Assembly: GCF_947503875.1 (NCBI RefSeq)
Contig: NZ_CANNFH010000001.1
Span: 434,001 to 498,000, forward strand
Length of the DNA: 64,000 nucleotides
Direction: 5' to 3'
Origin: an uncultured Polaribacter sp.
Lineage (GTDB): Bacteria; Bacteroidota; Bacteroidia; Flavobacteriales; Flavobacteriaceae
Shown here in pieces: positions 20,133-29,464 of the stretch. Each line of letters starts with the position of its first letter. Within the stretch, counting starts at the first letter, position 1. Below the pieces are notes generated by a model. It ran no database searches and had not been told where the DNA came from. It saw nothing but the letters and a program-made list of their open reading frames with translations. The position numbers were made by a program, and so were the translations under genes.

Positions 20133-21017
20133 TTATTTTAATAAGTTTTTTATTCTATTAAAATCTTCTTCAGAATGAAACGGAATGGTTATTTTACCTT
20201 TTCCATTATTAGCCACGTTAATAGTTACTTTCTGACCAAAGAAATCACTAATTTCTTGATTACTATTCTTTATAAAAGCAGGTGTTGATTTCTTTTTAGG
20301 TTTTGCAATTTTACCTGTTTTTAAGGTTTTTACAAGTTCCTCTGTTTGCCTCACAGATAATTTATCACGTAAGATTTTCTCGTAAATAGCTAATTGATCT
20401 TCTGTATTGTCTACATTAATCATTGCACGCCCATGTCCCATAGAAATAAAGCCATCTCTCATACCCGTTTGTAAAATTGGGTCTAATTTTAATAAACGCA
20501 AATAATTGGTAACTGTAGAACGTTTTTTACCAACTCTTGTGCTTAACTCTTCTTGTGTTAAGGCAATTTCATCAATTAAACGTTGGTAAGAAAGGGCAAC
20601 TTCAATTGGGTCTAAATTTTTTCTTTGAATATTTTCAACCAGCGCCATTTCTAGCATTTCTTGGTCGTTTGCAATTCTAATGTATGCAGGTACTGTTTTG
20701 TTGCCTATTAATTTAGATGCTCTAAATCTTCGTTCACCAGAAACTAATTGAAATTGATTGCCTTCTAATTTTCTTACGGTAATTGGCTGTATAACCCCTA
20801 ATTCTTTTATAGAACCAGCAAGTTCTCTTAGCGCTTCTTCATCAAAATAAGTTCTAGGTTGGTAAGGATTTACTTCAATTAAATCTAGTTCTATTTCTAT
20901 GATACTACCTACTACTTTATCTGCATTATTATCTAATGCACTGTTAATATTAGGTGTTTCCTTTAATAAAGCAGACAATCCTCTTCCTAAGGCTTGTTTT
21001 TTTGTTGCTTTTGCCAT
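20133..21017 (-). CDS. parB: Chromosome partitioning protein ParB
   Basis: NPYQPRTYFDEEALRELAGSIKELGVIQPI; LVSGERRFRA; VENIQRKNLDPIE; HTH region. Confidence 0.95.
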   Translation of the reverse strand: MAKATKKQALGRGLSALLKETPNINSALDNNADKVVGSIIEIELDLIEVNPYQPRTYFDEEALRELAGSIKELGVIQPITVRKLEGNQFQLVSGERRFRASKLIGNKTVPAYIRIANDQEMLEMALVENIQRKNLDPIEVALSYQRLIDEIALTQEELSTRVGKKRSTVTNYLRLLKLDPILQTGMRDGFISMGHGRAMINVDNTEDQLAIYEKILRDKLSVRQTEELVKTLKTGKIAKPKKKSTPAFIKNSNQEISDFFGQKVTINVANNGKGKITIPFHSEEDFNRIKNLLK

Positions 21018-21782
21018 TTACGCGTTCTTTTTTAATAATTCTTGCGCCAAATTTAAGTAATTTACGGCTCCTTTGCTAGTAGCATCATAAGCAATTATAC
21101 TTTCGCCATAACTTGGTGCTTCTCCTAAACGTGTATTTCTTCTAATAATTGTATCAAAAACCATGGTTGAAAAATGTTTTCTAACTTCATCTACCACTTG
21201 GTTAGATAGACGTAAACGAGAATCGAACATAGTTAACAATAAACCTTCAATATCTAAATCTGCATTGTGTATTTTTTGTACACTTTTTATTGTGTTTAAA
21301 AGTTTTCCAAGACCTTCTAACGCAAAATATTCACATTGAATAGGAATAATTACAGAATCTGCAGCTACTAAAGAGTTTAGCGTAATTAAACCTAAAGATG
21401 GTGCACAATCTATTAAAATGTAGTCGTAATCATCTTTTATAGCTGCCAAAGCTTTTTTTAGCATATATTCTCTTTCTTGCTTGTCTACTAATTCAATTTC
21501 TATAGCCACTAAATCAATATGTGCAGGAATAATATCTACATTTGGCGAATCTGTTTTTACAACAGCATCTTTTGCAGATAGTGAATGCTCTAATACATTA
21601 TAGGTGCCACCTTCTACAGTTTCTACATCTATACCTAAACCAGAAGAAGCGTTTGCTTGTGGGTCTGCATCAATTAGCAATACTTTTTTTTCTAATACAC
21701 CTAAAGAAGCCGCCAAATTAACGCTTGTTGTTGTTTTACCAACACCTCCTTTTTGATTTGCTATTGCAATAATTTTCCCCAT
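21018..21782 (-). CDS. parA: Chromosome partitioning ATPase ParA/Soj
   Basis: NQKGGVGKTTTSVNLAA deviant Walker A; DADPQANASSGLGI. Confidence 0.95.
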   Translation of the reverse strand: MGKIIAIANQKGGVGKTTTSVNLAASLGVLEKKVLLIDADPQANASSGLGIDVETVEGGTYNVLEHSLSAKDAVVKTDSPNVDIIPAHIDLVAIEIELVDKQEREYMLKKALAAIKDDYDYILIDCAPSLGLITLNSLVAADSVIIPIQCEYFALEGLGKLLNTIKSVQKIHNADLDIEGLLLTMFDSRLRLSNQVVDEVRKHFSTMVFDTIIRRNTRLGEAPSYGESIIAYDATSKGAVNYLNLAQELLKKNA

Positions 21783-21974
21783 ATGATTCCACTACTTTTG
21801 TAATTGTAAAATTACATATTTTTATTACTTTTAAAAGTCAAAGATGTTAATAAATCAATAATTTTTTAAAATAATGATTTTTAATGTGTTAAATATATTT
21901 TTTACTTCTTTTTACACAAATTGTCAGATAGAAAAATAGCGTGAGTTTTATGTTTTTTAACTTTTTAACTTTTA

Positions 21975-23435
21975 CTATTTTTTTGGTGTGTTTTTTAAGA
22001 TTTCTTTTAAAAAGTTCCAAAATTTTTGAGTAGAACTAATACTCGCGCGTTCGTCTGGTGAGTGTGCGCCTCTAATTGTTGGACCAAAAGAAACCATATC
22101 CATTTTTGGATAATTTTGCCCTAAAATACCACACTCTAAACCTGCATGGCAAGCTTCAACTTTGGCCTTTTCACCATGTGTTTTTTCATATAATTGTGCT
22201 ACAACTTCTAAAATTTCTGATTTGATGTTGGGTTGCCACCCAGGATATTCGCCAGAAAATTCTACTTGAAACCCAGCTAATTCAAAGCTAGATTTTAAAG
22301 AATTAGCAAGATCTAACTTATTAGTTTCTGATGAAGAACGTGTTAAACAGCCAATTTTTATTGCGCCATCTTTAACAATTACTCTGGCAATATTATTAGA
22401 GGTTTCTACTAAGCCTTCAATATCTGGACTCATTCTGTATACCCCATTTAAAGCAGCATACATAGCTTTTAGTAAACCTTCTTGCACACCAAGTTCCATT
22501 ATTTTTGGCAGTTCTGTTATTTCAACAATTGTTACAGTTAAATTAGGTTCTAACGCTTTAAATTCTTCTTGAATTGTCTTTACCAATTCTTTGGTTTCAA
22601 AAATAAAAGGGGCTTTAGAAATTTGATCTACACAAACTTCAGCAACACTTTCTCTAGGAATTGCATTGCGTAAACTACCTCCATTAATAGCGGCAATTCT
22701 TAGTCCATAGTTGGTAAAACCATCAAACAGCAAACGATTCATAATTTTATTGGCATTACCTAAACCTTTAATTATATCCATACCAGAATGCCCACCATTT
22801 AAACCTTTAACAGTTATTTTAAAGGTCACAGTATTTTTAGGAATTTCTTCTTCTTTGTAATTTCTTGTGGCAGTAATATCTACACCACCAGCACAGCCCA
22901 TTCCAATTTCGTCATCTTCTTCTGTGTCTAAATTTAAAAGAATATCTCCTTTTAAAACTCCAGCTTCTAAACCCATGGCACCAGTCATTCCTGTTTCTTC
23001 ATCAATAGTAAAAAGTGCTTCTAAATTGGGATGCGCTATAGTTTTAGACGCCAAAACAGCCATAATTGCTGCAACCCCTAAACCATTGTCTGCGCCTAAA
23101 GTTGTACCATCTGCTTTTATCCAATCTCCATCTACAAGCATTTTTATGCCCTCTTTTTCAAAGTTAAAAACAGTGTCGTTATTTTTTTGGTGTACCATAT
23201 CTAAATGGCTTTGTAGTACAACGGTTTTTCTGTCTTCTAAGCCTTTTGTAGCTGGTTTTCTAACAATAACATTACCTACCTTGTCAACAAAGTTTTCTAA
23301 ATTTAAATTATTAGCAAAAGCTACCATAAAGGCAATAATGCGTTCTTCTTTTTTTGAAGGACGAGGTACCGCATTTAAATCGGCAAACATATTCCAGACT
23401 TCTTTTGGCTCTTGATTTCTTACTGCTAAACTCAT
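21975..23435 (-). CDS. pepD: Aminoacyl-histidine dipeptidase (M20 family)
   Basis: VLQSHLDMVHQKN; GTTLGADNGLGVAAIMAVL; IDEETGMTGAMGL; ACHAGLECGIL. Confidence 0.93.
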   Translation of the reverse strand: MSLAVRNQEPKEVWNMFADLNAVPRPSKKEERIIAFMVAFANNLNLENFVDKVGNVIVRKPATKGLEDRKTVVLQSHLDMVHQKNNDTVFNFEKEGIKMLVDGDWIKADGTTLGADNGLGVAAIMAVLASKTIAHPNLEALFTIDEETGMTGAMGLEAGVLKGDILLNLDTEEDDEIGMGCAGGVDITATRNYKEEEIPKNTVTFKITVKGLNGGHSGMDIIKGLGNANKIMNRLLFDGFTNYGLRIAAINGGSLRNAIPRESVAEVCVDQISKAPFIFETKELVKTIQEEFKALEPNLTVTIVEITELPKIMELGVQEGLLKAMYAALNGVYRMSPDIEGLVETSNNIARVIVKDGAIKIGCLTRSSSETNKLDLANSLKSSFELAGFQVEFSGEYPGWQPNIKSEILEVVAQLYEKTHGEKAKVEACHAGLECGILGQNYPKMDMVSFGPTIRGAHSPDERASISSTQKFWNFLKEILKNTPKK

Positions 23436-23563
23436 TGTTTTTAATTAAAAATTAGATAATCAAAAATACGGTATTTGATTTGTTTTAAAAATGAAAACAT
23501 CTTTAAAAAGATTGTATTTATTCTTTTAAAGATGTTTGTAAATTAATATTAAATTTTATTTAG

Positions 23564-24214
23564 TTAGAATTCAATAATAGTTTCAGATATGTTTTTTCTA
23601 ACCTTTACAAGGTCTTTCATATAATCATCTGCAGCTCTAAAACCAACAGGCATTACTAAAACTGATTTTAAATTGTGTTCCTTAAGATTTAAAATATCGT
23701 CATATTTTTCTGGAGAAAAACCTTCCATTGGGCAGGCGTCTATCTTTTCTGTTGCACAAACAGTCATTAAATTACCCAAGGCAATATAGGCTTGGTTTTT
23801 ATTCCAAACAAACAACTCTTCTTGTGTTTTTTTTGCAATTTCTTCCGTTAAAAAAGTTTGAAATGGCTTTATAATTTCATCAGAAGTATTTCTTAGTTTT
23901 TTGGTTAAATTAAAATAGTCTTCTACTTCTTGGGTTGTGTAATTGTCTTTTGTACAAATAACCAAAACATGAGACGCTTGTACAATTTGTTTTTGATTCC
24001 AAGAGTGTTCTAGTAATTTTTCTTGAATTTCTTTATTTTTTACAACCAATAATTTTAAGGGTTGTAAACCATAAGAAGTGGCCGTTAAATTAAATGCTTC
24101 TTTTAAGGTTTCTATTTGATTTTTAGATAATTCTTTATTGCTATCAAATTTTTTAACAGCATAACGCCATTGTAAACTCTCTATAATATTCATTGTTTTT
24201 ATTTTGAAGTGCAA
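23564..24214 (-). CDS. NAD(P)H-dependent oxidoreductase (nitroreductase family)
   Basis: WRYAVKKFDSNKELS; ATSYGLQPLKLLVV; ACPMEGFSPEKYDDIL. Confidence 0.9.
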   Translation of the reverse strand: MHFKIKTMNIIESLQWRYAVKKFDSNKELSKNQIETLKEAFNLTATSYGLQPLKLLVVKNKEIQEKLLEHSWNQKQIVQASHVLVICTKDNYTTQEVEDYFNLTKKLRNTSDEIIKPFQTFLTEEIAKKTQEELFVWNKNQAYIALGNLMTVCATEKIDACPMEGFSPEKYDDILNLKEHNLKSVLVMPVGFRAADDYMKDLVKVRKNISETIIEF

Positions 24215-24304
24215 AAATAGTGTATTACAAGCGCATTTTAAATTTTATGAGAGTAGTTCATTAGAATAAAGTGCCAATTTTTTGTAAATTTAAAACAAAA
24301 AGAG

Positions 24305-25576
24305 ATGAAAGAGGATTTTTTACATTATATATGGAAGTATAAATTGTTTTCACTAACTAATTTAGAAACTGTAAATAAAGAGGTTGTCACTATTGTAAAC
24401 TCAGGTATTCATAATAAAAATGCAGGTCCAGATTTTTTAAATGCTCAATTGAAACTAGACAATCAACTTTGGGCAGGTAATGTAGAAATTCATATAAAAT
24501 CTTCTGATTGGTATGCACACAACCACGAAACAGATGCCAATTACGATAATGTAATTTTGCATGTAGTATGGGAAAATGATGCCAATATTTACATGAAAAA
24601 CAACCAACCTTTGCCTACTTTGGTTTTAAATGGTTTGGTGTCTAATACCATTTTACAGAATTATAACAGTTTATTATTTGCGCCTCAAAAATGGATTCCT
24701 TGTGAAGATTTTATTAAAGATGTGGATAGTTTTACCTTATCTAATTGGAAAGAGCGTTTGTTTTTTGATCGTTTAGAAAGAAAAGCAACAACTATTAAAC
24801 AGTTGTTAGCAAAAGAAAATAACGATTTTGAAGCGGTGTTATTTCAACTTTTAGCTAAAAATTTTGGTTTAAAAATTAATGGTGATGCCTTTTTACGACT
24901 AGCCCAATCTGTAGATTTTGCAATAATTAAAAAATGTAGTTTTAAAGGGCTAGAGTTGGCTGCTTTGCTTTTTGGACAAGCAGGTTTTTTAGAAACAAGT
25001 TTAGCGCACGAATATCATGCAACTTTAAAAAAAGAATACAACTATTTAAAGCATAAGTTTGGTTTAGAATCAATGTCTAAAAATACATTTTCATTTTTTA
25101 GAATGCGACCCAATAATTTTCCAACCATTAGAATAGCACAGCTGATTGGTTTGTTTCACAAACATCAAAATTTATTTTCTAAAGTGCTAGCAGTGCAAAA
25201 GTTAGATGATTTTTATACTTTGTTTTCTATTGATGTAGCTTCTTTTTGGAAAACTCATTATAATTTTGAATCCACTTCTAAAACATCAGCAAAAAAGCTA
25301 ACCAAATCGTTTATAGATTTGCTGATTATTAATACAATAATTCCGTTAAAATTTCTTTATGAACAAGCTAGGGGAGAAGTTGATGAAACCTTCTATTTAG
25401 AGTTGTTAGAAAATATAAAACCAGAAAAAAATAGCATCATAACTAAGTTTGAAGTGCATAAAATTTTCGCAAAAAATGCTTTTGATACCCAGGCTTTATT
25501 AGAATTAAAAAATAATTATTGTTTGCTAAAACGTTGTTTAGAATGTGCAATTGGCGTAAAAGTTTTGGGTAAATAA
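24305..25576 (+). CDS. DUF2851 family protein
   Basis: NKNAGPDFLNAQLKLDNQLWAGNVEIHIKSSDWYAHNH. Confidence 0.88.
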   Translation: MKEDFLHYIWKYKLFSLTNLETVNKEVVTIVNSGIHNKNAGPDFLNAQLKLDNQLWAGNVEIHIKSSDWYAHNHETDANYDNVILHVVWENDANIYMKNNQPLPTLVLNGLVSNTILQNYNSLLFAPQKWIPCEDFIKDVDSFTLSNWKERLFFDRLERKATTIKQLLAKENNDFEAVLFQLLAKNFGLKINGDAFLRLAQSVDFAIIKKCSFKGLELAALLFGQAGFLETSLAHEYHATLKKEYNYLKHKFGLESMSKNTFSFFRMRPNNFPTIRIAQLIGLFHKHQNLFSKVLAVQKLDDFYTLFSIDVASFWKTHYNFESTSKTSAKKLTKSFIDLLIINTIIPLKFLYEQARGEVDETFYLELLENIKPEKNSIITKFEVHKIFAKNAFDTQALLELKNNYCLLKRCLECAIGVKVLGK

Positions 25577-25577
25577 A

Positions 25578-25608
25578 AAAGCTTCAAAATTTTTAATTTT
25601 GAAGCTTT
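25578..25608. terminator. Bidirectional intrinsic terminator between convergent genes
   Basis: 14-bp perfect inverted repeat AAAGCTTCAAAATT-TTT-AATTTTGAAGCTTT. Confidence 0.85.
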
Positions 25609-25626
25609 ATCGAGAAAAAAATAAAT

Positions 25627-28044
25627 TTATTTAGGATCTAAAGTATTGTTTATCCCCTTAATAATATCTTGATAATGGTATTTAGTTATGGTGTTAATTC
25701 GTCTTTTGCTAGCAGTATTTAACTGTGATTTTAAAACATTTAATTCACCTCTAATTATAGACGAAATATCTGTGCTTTTTGCAGTGGAATCATTCATTAA
25801 ACTCGCCATTCTACTCGTAAAATACTTTTGTAAGTTTCTTTTGTATAGATCTACGTTTTTAGTAGTTTTAAGCTCAGAAAATACACTTTTTCTTAAATCA
25901 GAAATCATGTTTACAGCTTCATAATTGTTAGGTGTAATAACCTCACTTTCTATTAACCTTTTTAAGGTTCTTGTATTTAGAATACTACCTAAAATTCTTT
26001 TTTGAAAACGTCCTAATTTGTCTGTATAATCAGTTTCATCAATTTTGTTTAAAATATTTTTATCTAATAACCAATTTGGGGTTTCAAAAACATTGTTTTG
26101 TAACCAGTTTAAAGATTCTTTTTGCATTTCTTTTGGCACAGCTATATAAACATTGCCTGCTTGCGTTGGTTTTTTATTAAATTCATAAACACCACCAATA
26201 TTACCTGCAACATGGCCTGCATATCTGCCCCAAACACTTAATAATTCGCCATATAATTCATCTAAATCTTCATAATTATTGGTTTCAGAAGAAGTCCATT
26301 TTGGTAAGTTTTTTGCAACTATTTTAAGGTTTTTAACACCATACGTACTCGATTTTACCTGGTTGTTACCAATTCCTTCTGTTTGTGCAGATGGGTCAAA
26401 ACGTTGCCCGCCAAATCTGTAAATTGGGTTATCCGCTTTATCTTCAATCCATTTATCTAAGGTTTTTACTTCTTGTTCTGGTGTTGTAGCATTTGCTATT
26501 TGTCTGTAACCCCAATTAATTGCATAATGGTCATAAGGCCCTAGTTGTCTTATAAAACGAATGTTTTTATCACCAGGTTGTGCAACATAATTGTAGCGTG
26601 CATAATCCATAATTGTTGCTGCAATTCCGTTTTTCTGCGTAAAATCTCCATTACGTAAATCTTCTGTATTATACGCAAAACTTGCAGCCATATTGTGCGG
26701 TAAACCTAAAGCGTGCCCAACTTCATGAGCAATTACCATGCGCATCATGTCTCCAATTTCTTCGTCTGGTGTATTTAAAGTTCTTGCTGAAGGATTTGCA
26801 GCACCTGTTTCTAGCAAATATCTATTTCTGTAAGAACGTAAGTGATTGTGGTACCAAATAATATCACTTTCTAAAATTTCTCCTGTTCTTGGGTCAGAAA
26901 CACTTGGGCCTGTAGCGTTTCTAGTTGTACTAGCAACATATCTAATAGAAGAATATCTAATATCTTCCATACTAAATTCTGGATCTTCTTCTTTGGTAGG
27001 TGGCATTTTTGCCATAATTGCATTTTTAAAACCTGCAGTTTCAAAAACCTTTTGCCAATCATTAACACCTTGCTGAATGTATTTTCTTAGTTTTTTAGGA
27101 GTTGCAGGATCTAAATAATAGACAATTGGTTTTACAGGTTCTACCAATTCGCCTCTGTTATAGGCTGCAATGTCTTTTGGCTCTAAACGCCATTTTCTAA
27201 TATATCTTTTACTATCTGCTTTTAAAGCTTCAGAACTGTAATCTACATTACCAATAGAAAAATAACCAACTCTCTTATCATAAATTCTTGGCATCATTGG
27301 GTTTTCTGGTAATAAAATCATAGATTGATTAATGCGCATCGTTATAGTATTTGTTGAAGAGTTGCTTGGAGGTGCATCTGCATCAAACGTAAAATCTTGT
27401 ATAACCTCTATGTTTTCAGGATAACTTTTTATAGAGTTAATAAAACTTCTAGAGGCGTCTAATCTTCTTACCTTATACGTTTTTCTAAAGTAAGAAGGTA
27501 AACCAGTTATTGCTTTTACATCTGTAGAAAAGAATTTGCTAACATCAACTAAAACAGCGGTAGAATCTTGGTTTTGTGTTTTTACATCAAATGCATAAAT
27601 TACAGGTTCTAAATTATTTGCTTTAACAGATTTATATATTGGCAAAGAATCATTTGCAATAGCATTATAAGATTTTACTTTTAGTAAGATTTTATCTTTA
27701 AAAGATTCCCAAACAATAACTTGTGTATTTATTTTTGATCCTGCATTTACATAACCACCACCCAAACCAGCAGGTAATTCTTTAATTCTTGTTACTAATA
27801 ACATTTCTTTACCCAAATATGTTTTTGGTATTTCGTAAAGAAATTGGTTTTTGTTTTGGTGTACTTTAAACAAACCATTGTCTGTTTTGGTACTTTTTTT
27901 AACAAAATCAGTGTAATTTTTAGATGAGGTTTTTTTAGTTTTTGTTGGTGCTGTTTTTTTTGCACTTTTTAAAAGTGAACTACTTTTAGGAGAGCAGCCA
28001 ATAAATACGAGAAAAGCAAAAAGGAATAGGTAATTTTTATTCAT
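25627..28044 (-). CDS. Zinc-dependent metalloprotease lipoprotein (DUF5117/DUF5118 type)
   Basis: FIGCSPK lipobox; VIAHEVGHALGLPHN zinc-binding motif. Confidence 0.9.
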   Translation of the reverse strand: MNKNYLFLFAFLVFIGCSPKSSSLLKSAKKTAPTKTKKTSSKNYTDFVKKSTKTDNGLFKVHQNKNQFLYEIPKTYLGKEMLLVTRIKELPAGLGGGYVNAGSKINTQVIVWESFKDKILLKVKSYNAIANDSLPIYKSVKANNLEPVIYAFDVKTQNQDSTAVLVDVSKFFSTDVKAITGLPSYFRKTYKVRRLDASRSFINSIKSYPENIEVIQDFTFDADAPPSNSSTNTITMRINQSMILLPENPMMPRIYDKRVGYFSIGNVDYSSEALKADSKRYIRKWRLEPKDIAAYNRGELVEPVKPIVYYLDPATPKKLRKYIQQGVNDWQKVFETAGFKNAIMAKMPPTKEEDPEFSMEDIRYSSIRYVASTTRNATGPSVSDPRTGEILESDIIWYHNHLRSYRNRYLLETGAANPSARTLNTPDEEIGDMMRMVIAHEVGHALGLPHNMAASFAYNTEDLRNGDFTQKNGIAATIMDYARYNYVAQPGDKNIRFIRQLGPYDHYAINWGYRQIANATTPEQEVKTLDKWIEDKADNPIYRFGGQRFDPSAQTEGIGNNQVKSSTYGVKNLKIVAKNLPKWTSSETNNYEDLDELYGELLSVWGRYAGHVAGNIGGVYEFNKKPTQAGNVYIAVPKEMQKESLNWLQNNVFETPNWLLDKNILNKIDETDYTDKLGRFQKRILGSILNTRTLKRLIESEVITPNNYEAVNMISDLRKSVFSELKTTKNVDLYKRNLQKYFTSRMASLMNDSTAKSTDISSIIRGELNVLKSQLNTASKRRINTITKYHYQDIIKGINNTLDPK

Positions 28045-28332
28045 AATTAGGAATGTTGAATTTGGCCTCCAAATTATAAAAAAACACTTGTACTAATTCT
28101 TAGCATACTGTTAAAAAGTGCTCATAAAAAATTAGCATTATTAATTGTATTTACACAAATTCATATTTTAGATGTAATTTATGTATGCTAATATTTTTAT
28201 AACTGATAAGAAATTGACAAACAACAAGATTATATTTTGGATGTAATATGTACCTTTGTTTTAAGGCTAATACATGCAAAGCTTGTTTTAGGCTAAAAAT
28301 TGAATAATAAAATTACCTATATTTAACTAAGT

Positions 28333-29409
28333 ATGAAATCTATATTTTTAAAATCATTATTTGCTTTTGTTGTTGTTTTTTTGTTCGCTTGCACTAATAA
28401 AACCAATAAAAAGGAAGAAAAAGCGAGTAACGCAAAAGAAATTGTAGAAAGCCCTGTTGGAATGGTTTGGGTACCTACCAAAACATTTTTAATGGGCGCA
28501 AAACCAGGAGATACATATGCAATGCCTAGAGAAAAACCAGCACATAAAGTTACAGTATCTGGTTTTTTTATGGATGCTACAGAGGTTACTAATGGACAAT
28601 TTAAAAAATTTGTTGAAGAAACAAAATACATAACTGTTGCAGAAAGACCTTTAGATTGGGATGAAATAAAAAAAGATTTACCACCAGGAACGCCAAAACC
28701 AGACGATTCTATTTTGCAACCAGGAAGTTTAATTTTTAACAAGCAAGCAAGGGGAGTGGTTTCTATGGAAAATTATGGACAATGGTGGACTTGGAAAGTA
28801 GGTGCAAATTGGAGGCAGCCAGAAGGATTGGGGAGCTCTATTGAAGGTAAAGAGAATTACCCTGTTGTGCATGTTGGTTTAGAAGATGCTTTGGCATATT
28901 GTAAGTGGGCGAATAGAAGGTTGCCAACAGAGGCAGAATGGGAATCTGCTGCACAAGGAAGTAATACTGATAATAAATATGTTTGGGGTAATAATTTAGC
29001 AGAACTAAATAAAAACGCCAATACTTGGCAAGGAACTTTTCCAACAGAAAATATTTCTGAAGACAATTTTGAATATATTTCTCCAATAAAATCATACCCG
29101 GAAAATAATATTGGTATTTATGATATGGCAGGTAATGTTTGGGAAATAACCACAGATTTCTTTGATCCAACGTATTACAAAACTTTAGATGTAAATAAAA
29201 CTTATACAAACCCTAAAGGAGCAAAACAATCACGTTCACCTACAAACCCATATCAAACAGAGTATGTAATGAAAGGTGGTTCTTTTTTATGTCATGCTTC
29301 GTATTGCGCAAGTTTTAGAATTTCTGCAAGAATGGGCATGGAGCCAAGTTCTAGTTCAGATCATATTGGTTTTAGAACTGTTGCAACTAAAGAGATGTTA
29401 GCTAACTAA
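28333..29409 (+). CDS. Formylglycine-generating enzyme family lipoprotein
   Basis: LFACTNK lipobox; GGSFLCHASYCASFRISARMGMEPSSSSDHIGFR contains the canonical FGE C-x4-C active-site spacing. Confidence 0.88.
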   Translation: MKSIFLKSLFAFVVVFLFACTNKTNKKEEKASNAKEIVESPVGMVWVPTKTFLMGAKPGDTYAMPREKPAHKVTVSGFFMDATEVTNGQFKKFVEETKYITVAERPLDWDEIKKDLPPGTPKPDDSILQPGSLIFNKQARGVVSMENYGQWWTWKVGANWRQPEGLGSSIEGKENYPVVHVGLEDALAYCKWANRRLPTEAEWESAAQGSNTDNKYVWGNNLAELNKNANTWQGTFPTENISEDNFEYISPIKSYPENNIGIYDMAGNVWEITTDFFDPTYYKTLDVNKTYTNPKGAKQSRSPTNPYQTEYVMKGGSFLCHASYCASFRISARMGMEPSSSSDHIGFRTVATKEMLAN

Positions 29410-29412
29410 ATT

Positions 29413-29451
29413 AAAAAAAAGCCTTAAGTTTTATTCTTAAGGCTTTTTTTT
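29413..29451. terminator. Bidirectional intrinsic terminator
   Basis: 16-bp perfect inverted repeat AAAAAAAAGCCTTAAG/CTTAAGGCTTTTTTTT. Confidence 0.9.
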
Positions 29452-29464
29452 AAAGATATTCAAG

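Noticed and set aside
20133-21782. parS centromere site near parAB
   Set aside because: I could not identify a convincing 16-bp parS palindrome by eye in this window
22867-23415. 182-aa plus-strand ORF opposite pepD
   Set aside because: Shadow ORF; pepD motifs are all on the minus strand
28251-28258. TACCTTTG as a promoter -7 element for the FGE-family gene
   Set aside because: Matches TAnnTTTG, but no TTG at an acceptable upstream spacing was found
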